DNA of 64,000 bases, taken from assembly GCA_010093515.1 (NCBI GenBank), contig MU001673.1:1-64000 (forward strand), in the 5' to 3' direction. The stretch is from Lineolata rhizophorae. Its lineage: Eukaryota; Ascomycota; Dothideomycetes; Lineolatales; Lineolataceae. The translations under genes were made by a program, and so were the position numbers. The notes beneath the pieces are model-generated. The model saw only the letters and a list, made by a program, of their open reading frames with translations, made no database searches and was not told the origin of the DNA. Shown piece after piece: positions 36,883 to 48,800 of the stretch. The number at the start of each line of letters is the position of its first letter. The first letter of the stretch is position 1.

Positions 36883-38176
36883 ATGAGCTCCTTCATAACC
36901 ACGATGTTCGTCTCACCTTGCGAGCAAGTTTCCAATCTTTAAACTAGCATCTTCAATACACTACACCTACCCGAGCTTCCCCTCACGACTTTACCCCTCC
37001 AGAGCCGTAGAGCTGCATCCGAGTAGACTCGGAGAAGGATAGTACAGTGGACAAAGGCCATGAGAACCGTGTCTGAGGCAGTACCCACCATGCCCGAATA
37101 ACTCGACGCCGGTCCGTTTGAGCACGTCTACAAGATATGCTAGCCTGAAGTCCGAGCTTCGAGAACAGACTCGTGCCCCTACCTGCAACTCAGGGTGCCT
37201 ACTTCGTTATGCGCAGCTCGGCTCTTCCCGGATGCAGCTTCGATCCCTCTGACATCGCTACCTCGTGCTTCCTCTCGTTCCATGGGCAGCTTGGGCCTTT
37301 TGAACGCCACTCAAAGCAAGCTCGTTTGAATAGCTTGGACTTACATTCGACTGTGATTAACAGAAACTCGCGGACTCGCGTGCCGTTCAAGCCGCAGAAG
37401 GCGAATCGCGGAACGAGCAGCTGGCAGTTGAAGCAGTTCGCCGAGGCCACTCTGGGAAGCGGCAGTCTGCGGAAGGCAGTCAAACTGCCGGAAGGCGAAG
37501 ACCTCAACGAGTGGCTGGCCGTATACGGTGCGTTCTACCACCAACTTAGCCGATGGCGAACGTTCTTGACTGATGCTGTGGACCAGTGGTCGATTTTTAC
37601 AACCAGATCAATTTGCTCTATGGCTCGATCACGGAATTCTGCTCTCCCCAGTCCTGCCCGGAAATGAAAGCTACAGACGAGTGAGCGCAAGGCCGATTTG
37701 GAGTTGTGGATGATTTGGACGTTATCGCTAATAGATCTTGCAGATTTGAGTATCTTTGGCAAGATTCTGAAAACTACAAACGACCTACCAAGATGCCTGC
37801 GCCGGAGTATATCGAGCATTTGATGGCTTGGGTCCAATCAAACGTGGACAATGAGCAGATCTTTCCCAACCGCATTGGTATAGCACTAGGGAAGAGATAT
37901 ATTCCTACATAGACGGCCACTAACAATCACCTAGGGCTACCATTCCCGAAGCAATTTCCCTCCCTTGTCCGCCAGATGTTCAAGCGGCTGTACCGCGTGT
38001 ATGCACACATTTACTGCCACCACTACCCGGTGATTGTGCAGCTAGGCCTCGAGCCGCATCTGAACACGAGCTTCAAGCACTATGTGCTGTTCATTGACGA
38101 ACATGGCCTTGCGAGCGGGAAGGATTTTTGGGGCCCACTTGGAGACTTGGTGGAGAGCATGCTCCGAAGCGACTAA
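36883..38176 (+). CDS. MOB1: Mob1, activator of NDR/LATS-family (Dbf2) kinases
   Basis: Kinase co-activator of the septation/mitotic-exit network, binding Dbf2/Sid2 kinases. Five exons (36883-36905, 37364-37527, 37587-37680, 37744-37877, 37935-38176) give 218 residues, the usual length. The 23-nt first exon encodes MSSFITT and joins across a 458-bp intron to [20 protein letters not shown]. Conserved blocks are [50 protein letters not shown] and [18 protein letters not shown]. The last exon holds [20 protein letters not shown] and ends with [19 protein letters not shown]. The zinc-site cysteines and histidines ([14 protein letters not shown]) are all present. Confidence 0.95.
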
Positions 38177-40828
38177 GAGGTCAGACCACAGGTGTTGTTT
38201 CATGGGGCGTTGATAAGCCTAGGTTTGACATGTTTGCCACGGCGTTTAATAGGCATTGCGGAATGGTCTAAACGGGTTCACGATGGGAGGGTCTAATAGA
38301 ATTCAGCATCAAAAGGCTCTCGTGTAGTTGAGCAAATCGTTGATAACTTATGCAGGGGCAGGCGCACGCGGACGATATTCACATGCTTCCTACCGTTCAC
38401 ACTAAACGCGACTCTGCGGTCGGCGACCTAGGCACAGGAACACTTCAATCGCCTAGACCATAGAAGCCCAGGGACACCGTAGGTAGATCAATCAAGCCGG
38501 CAAACGGCCCAGCGTGGCGGCGTTCCACGGAACGGCAGCGGCGGAAGCGTTCTCCACAGATGGGCAGCGACAGCGATCGAATTCCAGCATCCGGGTGATC
38601 GGGAAATACAAGAACGGTTGCGGGGTTGCTAGTGCGTGTTGATCCCCCAGTCTTTGGCGACCTAGGTGGTAACCTCGTGGCTTCGTCTTGGAGCCGTTCG
38701 CATTGCCTGCCGGCCGGTGGAGCGGCTTGATAAACACTCTCAGACTCAGTTGGGCGCCCATGGAGCTCACGTGCGGTGGTTTGGGGTTGGAACGGCCCCG
38801 GGGCACCATCGCGGGACCACAGCTCTCGGCAAAGGACGAAATTCCCGAAGCGGTAGGTCGATCAAACGGATTACGACATGTCTCCCGACCCCCAGCATCG
38901 CCAGGGTGAGATTAACCCAGCGTGCGGAGCCGTTGGCGGCCGCTCTGAATATTCTCGCACCCCTCTCGGAGGAAGCATAGGTACGGCGTGCGCTTCTGTC
39001 TCCGGGGTGCTCCGAACCTGGTCGGCGGCCGGGATTGGGTAAAAGCGGGTCCGATGAGCGTGGCCCGGCCGTTCTTCGGTTTTGTTTGGCAAACGGACCA
39101 AGCAACCCGAAGCACCCTGGGCGGGGCTTGGTTAGAAGCGTCCAAGAGTGCCAACGCGAGCGATCATCGATCGCAAATGCTTGGGTGAGACGTCGCCCCG
39201 AGGAGCATTAGTACAGTACGGCATTCGAAGTACTGTACCTACCACAGCATCCCTGGGCAGATGCAAGTTCTGAATGGCGTCGGCGTCCAACAAGCGTCGA
39301 TCTCTCCCGCTCGCGGGGCTTCCGGGGAGCGATCGCTGACGAGTGTTCCGGCAGGAGGGCGGCATCGCGCGATTGGAGGCGGGCGCGAGGCGGAGGCGCC
39401 CAGGGATCGCCGCAGGCGTGCAGGCGGCGCCCAGGAGGGCGAAGCTCTCTTGGGGGCGGGCTCGGCTCGGCCGGCGAAGCAAAGGCGACATTCGCGCCGG
39501 GGCATGGCGCCGCGGCGGGCGGCAGATGGCGGAGAAACGCCCGCCGGCGCGCCCCGGCGGTGGAGCAAGCGCCGGGCGTGACGTCGACGGCGGCGCGGCA
39601 ACGGCACGCTAAGCCCGGTCAAGAAAAGCCGAGGGCCGCCTTGGCGCGGCGCGGCGCAGCCTTGGCCGCCGCTCGTTCCCCGCGCGCCTCAGCCGCCGCA
39701 AATCGCGAGAGCCCGATGCCCTTACATGGGCTTGTCGCCCGCTGCCTCGCTTTTCCCCCGTTTTGCAACAATGTGATTGTCAGTCGAGTGCGCCTCGCCC
39801 CGCGCCACCGCTGCCCCCCGAGCCGCCGTCCATGCGAGCCTCCCAGCCCGCCGGGCACTTCTTCGCGCCAGACGAGAACAGAGTGCTCACTTCGACACTT
39901 CCCCAGAAGTCAGGTGTCTCGGATTTGAGTCCGCCGCAATCCCTGCCGCGTCGTGAATCTGCCTTCAGGCAACCGGCCTGGATGGTGTGAGCACCCCACA
40001 GGCGGGCGATTCCTTCGTCGCGGGTGTGGGTCGACAACGATATCCCGGGCCCGCTAACTCAGGCCCTCCGTTTCTCACTCCATACCTACCTTCCTACCTA
40101 TAGGCCCATGCTGTTCTGTTTCCCCTGTTGTCTCCCGTCGTTCGGCTGAAGTGCTTGTCATGTGTATCTTCATGTTTTGCTGACTCCCTGACGTCACCCC
40201 CAATGTCAATCCCACGCGCCTACTACCGCGCTCGCTCGCAAACGGCCTCGCCGTTTGAACAGCGCTATCATCCTCCGGTGAACCAACGGGCGCCGGGCCC
40301 ATCTAGAAAGAACAGAATTCAAGTGCAGAAAAATGTTTCCTTTCAGCCCTAAAAGCTATTCGATTATCCAACTAATATGCGCGATTTTTAGCCCGCTCTC
40401 GTTTGCACGTTCTCTCGTCCGGGTCGCGGCCTCCCTGAAGCTAGGTATATCTCCCCGGACCCATAATCTGATTCGCCCTTTGGATGATCGGCACCGCTGC
40501 GACTTTAGAGTAGTGTCTGCGGGGGCAATGTCCACCCCCATCGACACCCCGGCCCCCAGTGGATGTGACGTCGACAGTAGTCCCCCAATGCATATCAATC
40601 TCTGTTCCCCGCCCGGTCGAGACGAGGGTCCTGTTTGATTGTTTTACTCCCCTAAGCCGCCAGAAGGGTCCTCTCCACAGAATAGAACCGATTGAGGTCG
40701 AACTGTGGAGACTACCTGGTCCAGCAAAACTCTCCTTCGAGTAAAGTATAAGGTAGGGTGTTTCCCATGTTACCAGCTTTCTATTTCCCTTGCTCATATC
40801 TGACGACAGTCCCCTGAGACGAGCAACC
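38177..40828. other. Long spacer between MOB1 and the MFS transporter
   Basis: About 2.65 kb, the longest gene-free stretch in the window. It is moderately GC-rich, with a very GC-rich core at 39260-39720 where every frame is open by composition alone. Transposon termini, tRNA or conserved protein segments were not seen. It probably includes a long regulated promoter and leader for the transporter (pyrimidine-rich blocks at 40060-40140 and 40370-40430 look like transcription-start regions). An unspliced non-coding RNA cannot be excluded. Confidence 0.45.
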
Positions 40829-42915
40829 ATGGGGCTTGAAAACGAGCTCCACAACGACAAGCACTCCAGCTCGTCTGACGAGCGCAAAGAGCATAACACC
40901 GCTCGCAATGAGTCGACGGCGTCCGGGCGACACGCCTCTATTTCTGCTGCGGAACGAGCTCGGCGTAATTTGAACGCCAAGTTGGCCAATCCCCTCGCGC
41001 ATATCCCCCACGACGAGCTCCGCAAGAGGGGTCGACAGTACGCCATCGAGCACGCCATTGCTGAGCCCGAGGATGTTCGCGCTTTCGAGATCGGTGCCAT
41101 CCTCGCCCAGGACCCGGCCAAGTACGACGCCTGTCCCGACGTGACCGACGAGGAGCTGGCTGTTCTCAAGAAGGAGTACGACCATCGTTGGTCTCAGCCG
41201 AAGCTCCTTTACCTCGTCATTGTTCTTTGCTCAACGTGCGCCGCCGTCCAGGGCATGGGTATGTGAAGTTCTAGTCTTCCTTTGCAGTGATCGTTTTTAA
41301 CACGATTTCCAGACGAGACGGTCGTCAATGGCGCCCAGATCTTCTACGACAGACAATTTGGCATCGACTCCGACTCCCAGTTTGACACCTGGGTTAGCGG
41401 TCTTGTCAACAGCGCTCCGTACCTTTGCTGCGCCTTCATCGGTTGCTGGATGACTGCCCCTCTGAACAACATCTTCGGCCGTCGTGGCACCGTCTTCCTC
41501 ACTTGCTTGTACTCGTCCCTCGCCTGCTTTTGGCAAGGCTTCGTCAACTGCTGGTGGCACATGTTCGTTGCTCGTATGGCCCTTGGCCTCGGCATCGGGC
41601 CCAAGTCCGCCACGGTACCCATCTACGCCGCCGAGACGACCCCGCCTTCCATTCGAGGTAAGTTGAAGTTTAAAGCATATTTCGTGGTTCCGGTCAAGTA
41701 CTGACGGAAGCCCTCTCCAGGTGCGTTGGTCATGCAATGGCAGATGTGGACGGCCTTCGGTATTATGCTTGGTTATGTCTCCGATTTAGCCCTCTATTAT
41801 GTGCCGGATCAGCCCAATGTGACCGGGCTCAATTGGCGCCTCATGATGGGCTCCGCCATGCTTCCTGCCGTCGTCGTGTGTTGCTTTGTCTTCATGTGCC
41901 CCGAGTCCCCTCGTTGGTACATGAGCAAGGGTCGCCATGCACTGGCTTACCATGCCATGGAGCGCCTCCGCTATAAGAAAGTGCAGGCCGCCCGCGACGT
42001 CTTCTACATGCAGACTCTGCTTGCGGCCGAGAACGAGATGAAGCTGGGCCAGAGCAAGCTTCTTGAACTCATCACGGTGCCACGTAACCGCCGTGCCATG
42101 CTCGGCTCGGAGATCGTCATGTTTATGCAGCAGGTAAATCTTCTTAGGACCACCTAACCATGTTTTGCAATTACGGGAAACTGACCAGCGAAACCTGCTA
42201 GTTCTGTGGCGTCAACGTCATTGCTTACTATTCGTCCGTCATTTTCAACGACAGCGGCTTCAGCGAGGTCAGCGCACTGGCAGCCAGTCTCGGCTTCGGC
42301 GTCATCAACTTCCTGTTCGCCATTCCGGCCATCTACACCATCGACACTTTCGGTCGCCGCAACCTGCTGCTCACGACGTTCCCTCTCATGTCCATCTTCC
42401 TCCTCTTCACGGGCTTCTGCTTCTGGATCCCCCAGGACACGGCCCGGGAGGCCCATCTCGGCTGCATCGCGCTCGGCATCTATCTTTTCGGTATGGTGTA
42501 CTCGCCCGGCGAAGGGCCTGTACCCTTCACCTACTCGGCCGAGGCGTACCCCCTGTACGTGCGCACCATCGGCATGTCGCTCGCGACGGCGACGACGTGG
42601 TTCTTCAACTTTTTGCTGTCGGTCACGTGGCCGAGCCTGCTCGAGGCCTTCAAACCGCAGGGCGCCTTCGGCTGGTATGCGGCCTGGAACGCCATCGGCT
42701 GGTGGCTGGTGCTGCTCTTCCTGCCCGAGACCAAGGCCAAGACGCTCGAGGAGTTGGACCAGGTCTTCTCGGTGCCCACCCACGTGCACGCCATGTACGG
42801 CCTCCGCCAGATCCCGTACTTCATCAACCGCTACATCTTGCGCCGCGACGTCAAGCCCGAGATCTTGTACGAGCGCGAGGATTACTCCGAGACCAGCGCC
42901 GAGGACAACGCCTGA
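40829..42915 (+). CDS. MFS sugar/polyol (myo-inositol-type) transporter
   Basis: Plasma-membrane proton symporter of the sugar porter family, closest in style to fungal myo-inositol/polyol transporters. Four exons (40829-41258, 41313-41657, 41721-42133, 42202-42915) give 633 residues with twelve predicted spans. A long cytosolic N terminus (about 130 residues) precedes the first span (LLYLVIVLCSTCAAVQGM, then DETVVNGAQIFY). Signature motifs are NNIFGRRGT (loop 2-3), YAAETTPPSIRG, PESPRWYMSKGR (PESPR) after span 6, QQFCGVNVIAYYSS in span 7, DTFGRRN, and PETKAKTLEELD at the end of span 12. ATG 40829 is preferred over the one at 40790 because of its context and family length. The substrate is inferred only. 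Confidence 0.92.
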
Positions 42916-43411
42916 TTGTCAAGTAGTGCGCGTCAGACCGTAGAACGGTTGATTGCCTAGTTGGTTTTGGGCTGAAAGCTTAACTGCTTTTGGCGTCCGT
43001 GGTTCTGTTACGTGTGTTGTGAGTCCGGGGGTCACTCGGTTCTTGACTTTCCGTAAAAAGTGGGACCGTGTAATGATACCAATGTTTCTTTTCAGAATAT
43101 CCTATCACCTAGCTCTGCTAATGGCCTTTGGACCTTGTTCGGGAGAGAATCTCGGACGGGAGTCTTCGATCTTTCCTAAAGCTTAAAGCTTTTCTGGTAT
43201 ACTTACTCCTCGCGCATGTCTGGATATCCCGATGCATGTGCCAGCAATCAAATTGCCACGATAGTCAAATCTAAATTTTTAAAATTTAATTTGAAAACAT
43301 TACTGTCAATCCTGCCGTGAAAACGTGACGCCCAATTCTTATATCACTTGATATCTACCCAAAACACAACACAACATCAACAACCTCAACCCTTTTCATC
43401 AACCTGCCCCC
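42916..43411. other. Convergent 3' region of transporter and deacetylase
   Basis: About 500 bp between two 3' ends, with a notable AT-rich block at 43260-43310 (TAAATTTTTAAAATTTAATT). Only 3' UTRs are expected. Confidence 0.5.
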
Positions 43412-44936
43412 TCACTCCCTCTCCCACACCTTCGTCCCCGCCACCCACGTCTGCAGCACATCCCCCTCATCATCCAAAACCACCAGATCGGCCCTGAACC
43501 CCTCCTCCAGCCTCCCCCTCCTCCCCATCCCCTTCTTTAACACGTCCTCTTCACTGAGCCCCCTCCCCGTCACCGCCTCGTCGTCCAGCCCCATTAGCCC
43601 CGCCACGTTCTCGCCCACGCAGCGCGCCGCGCCGGCGACGCCGCACGCGCTCCAGCGCGCGACGTTTTGGACCGCGCGCGCGAGCGACACGCAGCCGCCG
43701 ACCAGGGTTTCCTTGGTGGTGGGGCCGGTGCCGGGCGCGGCGGCGGCGGCGTCGTCGTTGCCGTCGTTGCGCACGACGTAGGCGCGCGTGCCGGCCTTGT
43801 GCTGCGGGCCGGGGATCTGGGCGTTGCCGGAGTAGGTGCCGTTGGGGAGGTTGGCGAGCTCGACGGAGTCGGTGACGAGGAGGGCGCGGGCGGGGGAGGC
43901 GCGGAGGAGGAGGGTGGAGAGCGAGGGGTGGACGTGGTGGGAGTCGGGGATGTGGGAGAAGTAAGGGGGGTCTGGGTTGGGTGGCGGTGGCGAGGAGGAG
44001 GAGGTGCCGTCGGCGGAGAGCGGCAGCGTGATGAGCCCGGCAAGCCCCGGCTCGCGGTGGTGGAGCGGCGCCATGGCGTTGAACGTGTGCGTCAGGCAGG
44101 TGGCGCCGGCGCGCAGCGCGCGCAAGCCCTGCTCGTACGTCGCGGCCGAGTGGCCCAGAGACACACGGACGCCCTTCTCCACGAACTTTGCGATCAGGGC
44201 CTCGGCGCCCGGCAGCTCCGGCGCGAGCGTGACGAGCTTGACGCTGGTGCCGAGGTTGGCGGCGCCGTAGACGGTCGAGGGATCCGGGGTGGTGGTAGGT
44301 GTGTGGAAGAGGGACGGCTGGTGGGCGCCGGCTTTGGTAGGGCAGAGGTAGGGACCTTCGACGTGGGCGCCGAGGAGGGTGGCGCCGGAGGGGAAGGCCC
44401 GAGGGCGGAGGTGGGGAAGGATCTGTTTTTGGAGGGAGAAAAGGGGAGGTGTGAGAATTGAAGGTGAGACGAAATGAGCGGACTGTATGGGAATTGGACG
44501 AGATAGTCAAGTGACTAGGAGCAAGTTTACTCGGTCGGGACATTGGGAAAGTGAAGCCAACTGAACTCAATTGACTGAACGGTAACGGAAATTCAACTAC
44601 CTTCTGAAACGTCTCCGGGTCGACCGTGGGAATCGTGACCCAGAAGCCGGTGACGCCCTGGGTGACATAGTACCTGGCAGTTTCGCTGAGGCGGCGCTCA
44701 TACTGCTCCGGGGTTTGGAAGTCGGTGAAGTGGAAACCGTTGACGCCGTTGGCGTGCAGCTCGAGGTAGCCCGGGGCGATGATGCCGTCGTCGAGGTCGA
44801 CGATCTCGCCGCCAATGTAGCCGGTGCGCTTGAGGATGGTGCCCGTCTCCTCGGAGATGACGAGGTGGTCGTCGACGATGTGGCCGGCGATGGCCTTGCG
44901 GCAGTTGGTGAAGGTGGTGAACCAGCCGGCGGGCAT
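43412..44936 (-). CDS. N-acetylglucosamine-6-phosphate deacetylase
   Basis: Amidohydrolase that removes acetate from GlcNAc-6-phosphate, the first committed step in using GlcNAc from chitin or wall turnover. Two exons (44936-44601, 44422-43412) are separated by a 178-bp intron and give 448 residues. Motifs in order: APGYLELHANGVNGFHF (fungal variant of the entry motif), GAHVEGPYLCPTKAGAHQPS (metal-ligand Glu and substrate loop), SLGHSAATYEQ and LTHTFNAMAPLHHREPG (metal-binding histidines), VTDSVELANLP (catalytic Asp), and FRADLVVLDDEG near the end. A Ser/Pro-rich insert around SSSSPPPPNPDPP is fungus-typical. No chitinase or GlcNAc kinase adjoins it. The ATG at 44936 has good context; 44987 is an in-frame alternative. 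Confidence 0.93.
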
Positions 44937-45855
44937 CGTGAGTCGGGCTGTTGGTGGTTGGCGGCGTGTCTTGTCCCGCCCGCTCACTAGCTAGCCCTTC
45001 GTACGCGTGCACAGTTCCAGGCTATGTATATCTGGACAGGGAGAAGCGAGATGTGCGGTTCGAGCGCGAGAGCGTCGCTGTTCATTACTGTCTGCGGCGT
45101 AGCGGCGGCCCAGGAATGCCACGGTCAGCCGCAGGGCTTGGCACGTCAAACGCAAAGGCGAGAGGCTGATGATGGGGAGCCCCACAGCTTGGCCGCCCCG
45201 GCCGCCCTGGCAGCCCTGCATCTGCGCTCTCCGATCCATGTTGTCATGGCATTGCAATGGCATGACTGCGAACGGCGTCGGGCGTCCCTACATCGCAGGC
45301 TACTCAGCTTTCAGGGAAGGCGTTCACGTGAAGCCGAGAACGCGCCCATGGTAGCGAGAACATGGAGAGCCGTGGACGCGTTGTGCGCCGGTGCGCGGCC
45401 GGGCCAAGCCACCAAGCGAGCGATGACGTCGTGACGCCATATGATGGAACCGGCGCGGCTTCCCGACGCGCGCACTTCCAGTCCTGGCAGCAGCAATTGG
45501 GTGGCACGCGGGCTGCCATTTCCTGCTTTCTGGCTCGGGGGCCTGCTGGGGACGGTCTCCGTCTTGGCCTGGGTTTAAATCCTCCCCGGTCCAGAGCAGC
45601 ATTCGCAGCGTTCGTTTCCACCGTCTCCCTCCACCCATCGTCGGCCAACCCTTGTCCTGACGCGTTGCCAGGCTGTCGTTGCTCGTTTGCTGCTCAGCGC
45701 CGGCAGGGGTAGCTGCATCTTTCCGGCCGTGATCTACCTAATCTACCTAACCTACCTACTGACATTGCCTACCAGCTCTCCTCTTCCAGCGCCATCTTCT
45801 GCTCGACGTTCTCCTGCCTCCGAGAGGAGCCGCAGCGCAACGCCCGTCGCCCGCC
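44937..45855. promoter_or_regulatory. Divergent promoter of the deacetylase and Mug190 gene
   Basis: 919 bp between start codons facing apart. Pyrimidine-rich tracts and short direct repeats of CTACCTA (45730-45765) lie close before the Mug190 start, likely in its leader. No further gene was seen. Confidence 0.5.
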
Positions 45856-48800
45856 ATGGCGGAAGAGCAGCAGCAGCAGTACAAGCCCGGCGGGCACTAC
45901 TCGGGGCGCAACCCGGTGCCCACGGTCCGGAAGTTCGTCGAGAGCCTCGACCGGGACAAGAAGGAGCGCGACCGCAAGATCGACGAGGCCGAGCGCGACC
46001 GCAAGCAGCAGGAGGGGCTAAGCGGCCAGGTGCGCGAGCACGTCCCCAAGCCCACCGTCTCCCGCAACCAGAAGCGCGTCACCGACCCCACCACCGGCAG
46101 GGAGGTCGTCATCGAGGACGTCAACAAGGACATGATACGCGAGGTGGAGAATCCGACGGTATGCTCCAGCAAACCGCGTAGATTCTCCCAAGGGTCGATA
46201 GCTAACAAGGCAATACCGAAAGCTTTCCGTGCCAAATGCAAATCTCAACAAGGACACCGTGAGTCGCCAATAGCTTCCTTGACGAGCCATTTTCTGATTT
46301 GTATCGCAGCCGATCAAAACGGATCCAACGCAAAGCGGAAAAGAGTACAAAGAAAATCAAGATGTCACCGCACCTCCAGATCCGGTTGCCGAGGGAACTA
46401 CTTCAGATGTGCCCATGTAAGCTCTTCACTCGCAACGTTCAGGAAGCAGCCACTAACGGAATTGACAGCCATGGCGAGAAGACGAATGTTCTGTTCCATC
46501 CGACACCGTCTGTGAGCTATGAGCCCATGTTCAATGTGTTGGAAAAGCGGGCCATGGGCCTGTGTGCCGGAATATTCGTCGGCATCATCCTTGTTGGAAA
46601 GATGTTCAACGGCTCGCTGAAGGGATTGATGCCACTCTCTTCCGTGGTAGCCTCCGGCGTCTGGCTCTGGATGAAGGAAGTCATTCGCAGCGGCCGTGAG
46701 ATGGAGTGGCACAGCGAACAGACTCGAGGGCAAATGGTAAGCTGGAGCCGTGTTTCCTGCATTAAACCGGCGCTGATTATAAGCACAGGCTACTGCAAAT
46801 CTTCTTCCAGAGTCTGTCGAGTGGATGAACACGTTTTTGGGGATTGTTTGGGGTCTCATCAACCCAGACATGTTCCAATCCGTCGCCGACACGCTCGAGG
46901 ACGTGATGCAAGCTTCGGTTCCAGGCATCATCGAGAACGTCCGCGTCGCGGAAATTAATCAAGGTGGGCGATGCGCAAATTTGGTAACTTGATTTTGAAC
47001 CCTAATCAATTCCGCAGGCAGCAATCCCATCCGTATCCTCAGCCTGCGCGCTCTCCCAGACGGCCACATGAAAGAAATCAAGGACCAGATCCACGAGGAG
47101 AACAAGAAGACGAAGGACCCGCAGGAAGCTGCTGCGGACGAGGAAGGCGGCGACTTTTACAACCTGGAGTGCTCCTTCGCCTATCATGCGCAGCCATCCG
47201 GAAAGCGCGCCGCCGAGAAGGCCCGCAACATGCACATGCAGCTCGTCTTCTACCTAGGCCTCAAGGGACTATTCGGAGTACCGCTGCCGATCTTCGTCGA
47301 ACTGCAGAGTCTCGTCGGCACCGTACGACTGCGGCTCCAAATGACCCCTGAGCCGCCGTTCCTCAAGAATTTGACCTTTACGCTCATGGGTGTGCCGCAC
47401 GTGCAGGCCGGTTGTGTGCCTATGCTAGAGAAGGGCGTCAACATTTTGAACCTGCCGCTCATCTCCAATTTCGTCAACTACGCCATTGGCGCGGCAGCGA
47501 GCATGTACGTGGCTCCGAAGTCGATGTCGATTGACATGCGGGCCATGTTGCAGGGCGACGACATCACGAAGGACGTCATGGCCCTCGGAGTGCTGTGGAT
47601 CCGGATACATCGGGCCGTGGGGCTGAGCAAGCAGGACCGGCGCGGCAGCGAGCACGGCGGCAGCGATCCCTACATCACGCTGACCTTCTCCAAGTACGGC
47701 AAGCCCATGTACTGCACGCGCGTCATTACCGACGACTTGAACCCCATCTGGGAGGAGACGGCAGCGCTGCTGGTGACGCCCGAGTACATTAAGGCGGCCG
47801 AGAACCTGTCGGTCGAGTTGTGGGACTCGGATCGCCACAGCGCAGACGACATCGTCGGCAAGGTCGAGCTCTCCATGCAGAAGATGATCCAGCACCCGGG
47901 CAAGATGTATCCGCAGGTGTCGAGGCTAGCGGGCATGGACGCCGACAGCTCTATGCCGGGCGAGCTGCACTGGGAGGTGGGCTACTTCGGCAAGCCGGCG
48001 TTCCGACCCGCCCTGCGCTCCGACGGTCGCAATAAGAACCTGCCTCGCGAGCTCCAGGACAAGCCCGAGCTGCAAGACGAGAAGGGTGTGCAGCATAACC
48101 AGATGGAGAATGCGGTCCAAAACACGCCGCCGGACCCGCTCTGGCCGTCGGGCGTCTGTCATATCGTCGTGCACCAGATTGTCAACCTGGAGCTGGAGAA
48201 CGTTAAGGGAAGCGAAGGGAAGAGAAAAGGACGTGAGTACGAGCCGGCGAAGCCGTACGGGGAGAATACGGAAGAGGAAGGGCGGAATTTGCCGACGAGT
48301 TACTGCACTATTCTGTTTAATGACGAGCTGGTAAGTTTGAACTGCCACCTTGAGCGCTTGGGAACTCTTTAGGAGTTTCAGATGTCTGACCATCATGTAG
48401 GTCTATCGAACTCGTTCCAAGGCTGTGAGCAGCCAGCCCATCTTCAACGCAGGGACTGAGCGCTTCGTTCGAGACTGGCGGTCGGCTATCATTACGGTGA
48501 CTGTTAGAGACCAGCGAAATCGCGAGCACGACCCTATTCTGGGCGTTGTCCCGCTAAAACTGTCGGACATCCTTGAGACTAGCTCACAGGTGACGCGGTG
48601 GTATCCTCTAGACGGCGGAATTGTTAGTCCAACTCTCACTCACCTCGTTTCCGGCAATTGAGCTTTAGCTAATAGAAACAGGGCTTTGGACGCATCCGCA
48701 TTTCTTTGCTTTTCCGCAGCGTCGAGACGCGCCTTCCGGCCAACATGCTTGGCTGGGACGTTGGCACGTTTGAATTCATGTCGGACCGCATCCTGGCGAC

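Noticed and set aside
39260-39720. Several overlapping open frames on both strands
   Set aside because: All six frames are open because of extreme GC content; amino-acid composition is Arg/Gly/Ala-rich with no domain.
43551-44987. A 478-codon frame continuing the deacetylase start without splicing
   Set aside because: It drifts into Pro/Arg-rich sequence after the donor at 44600, whereas splicing restores the full amidohydrolase motifs.
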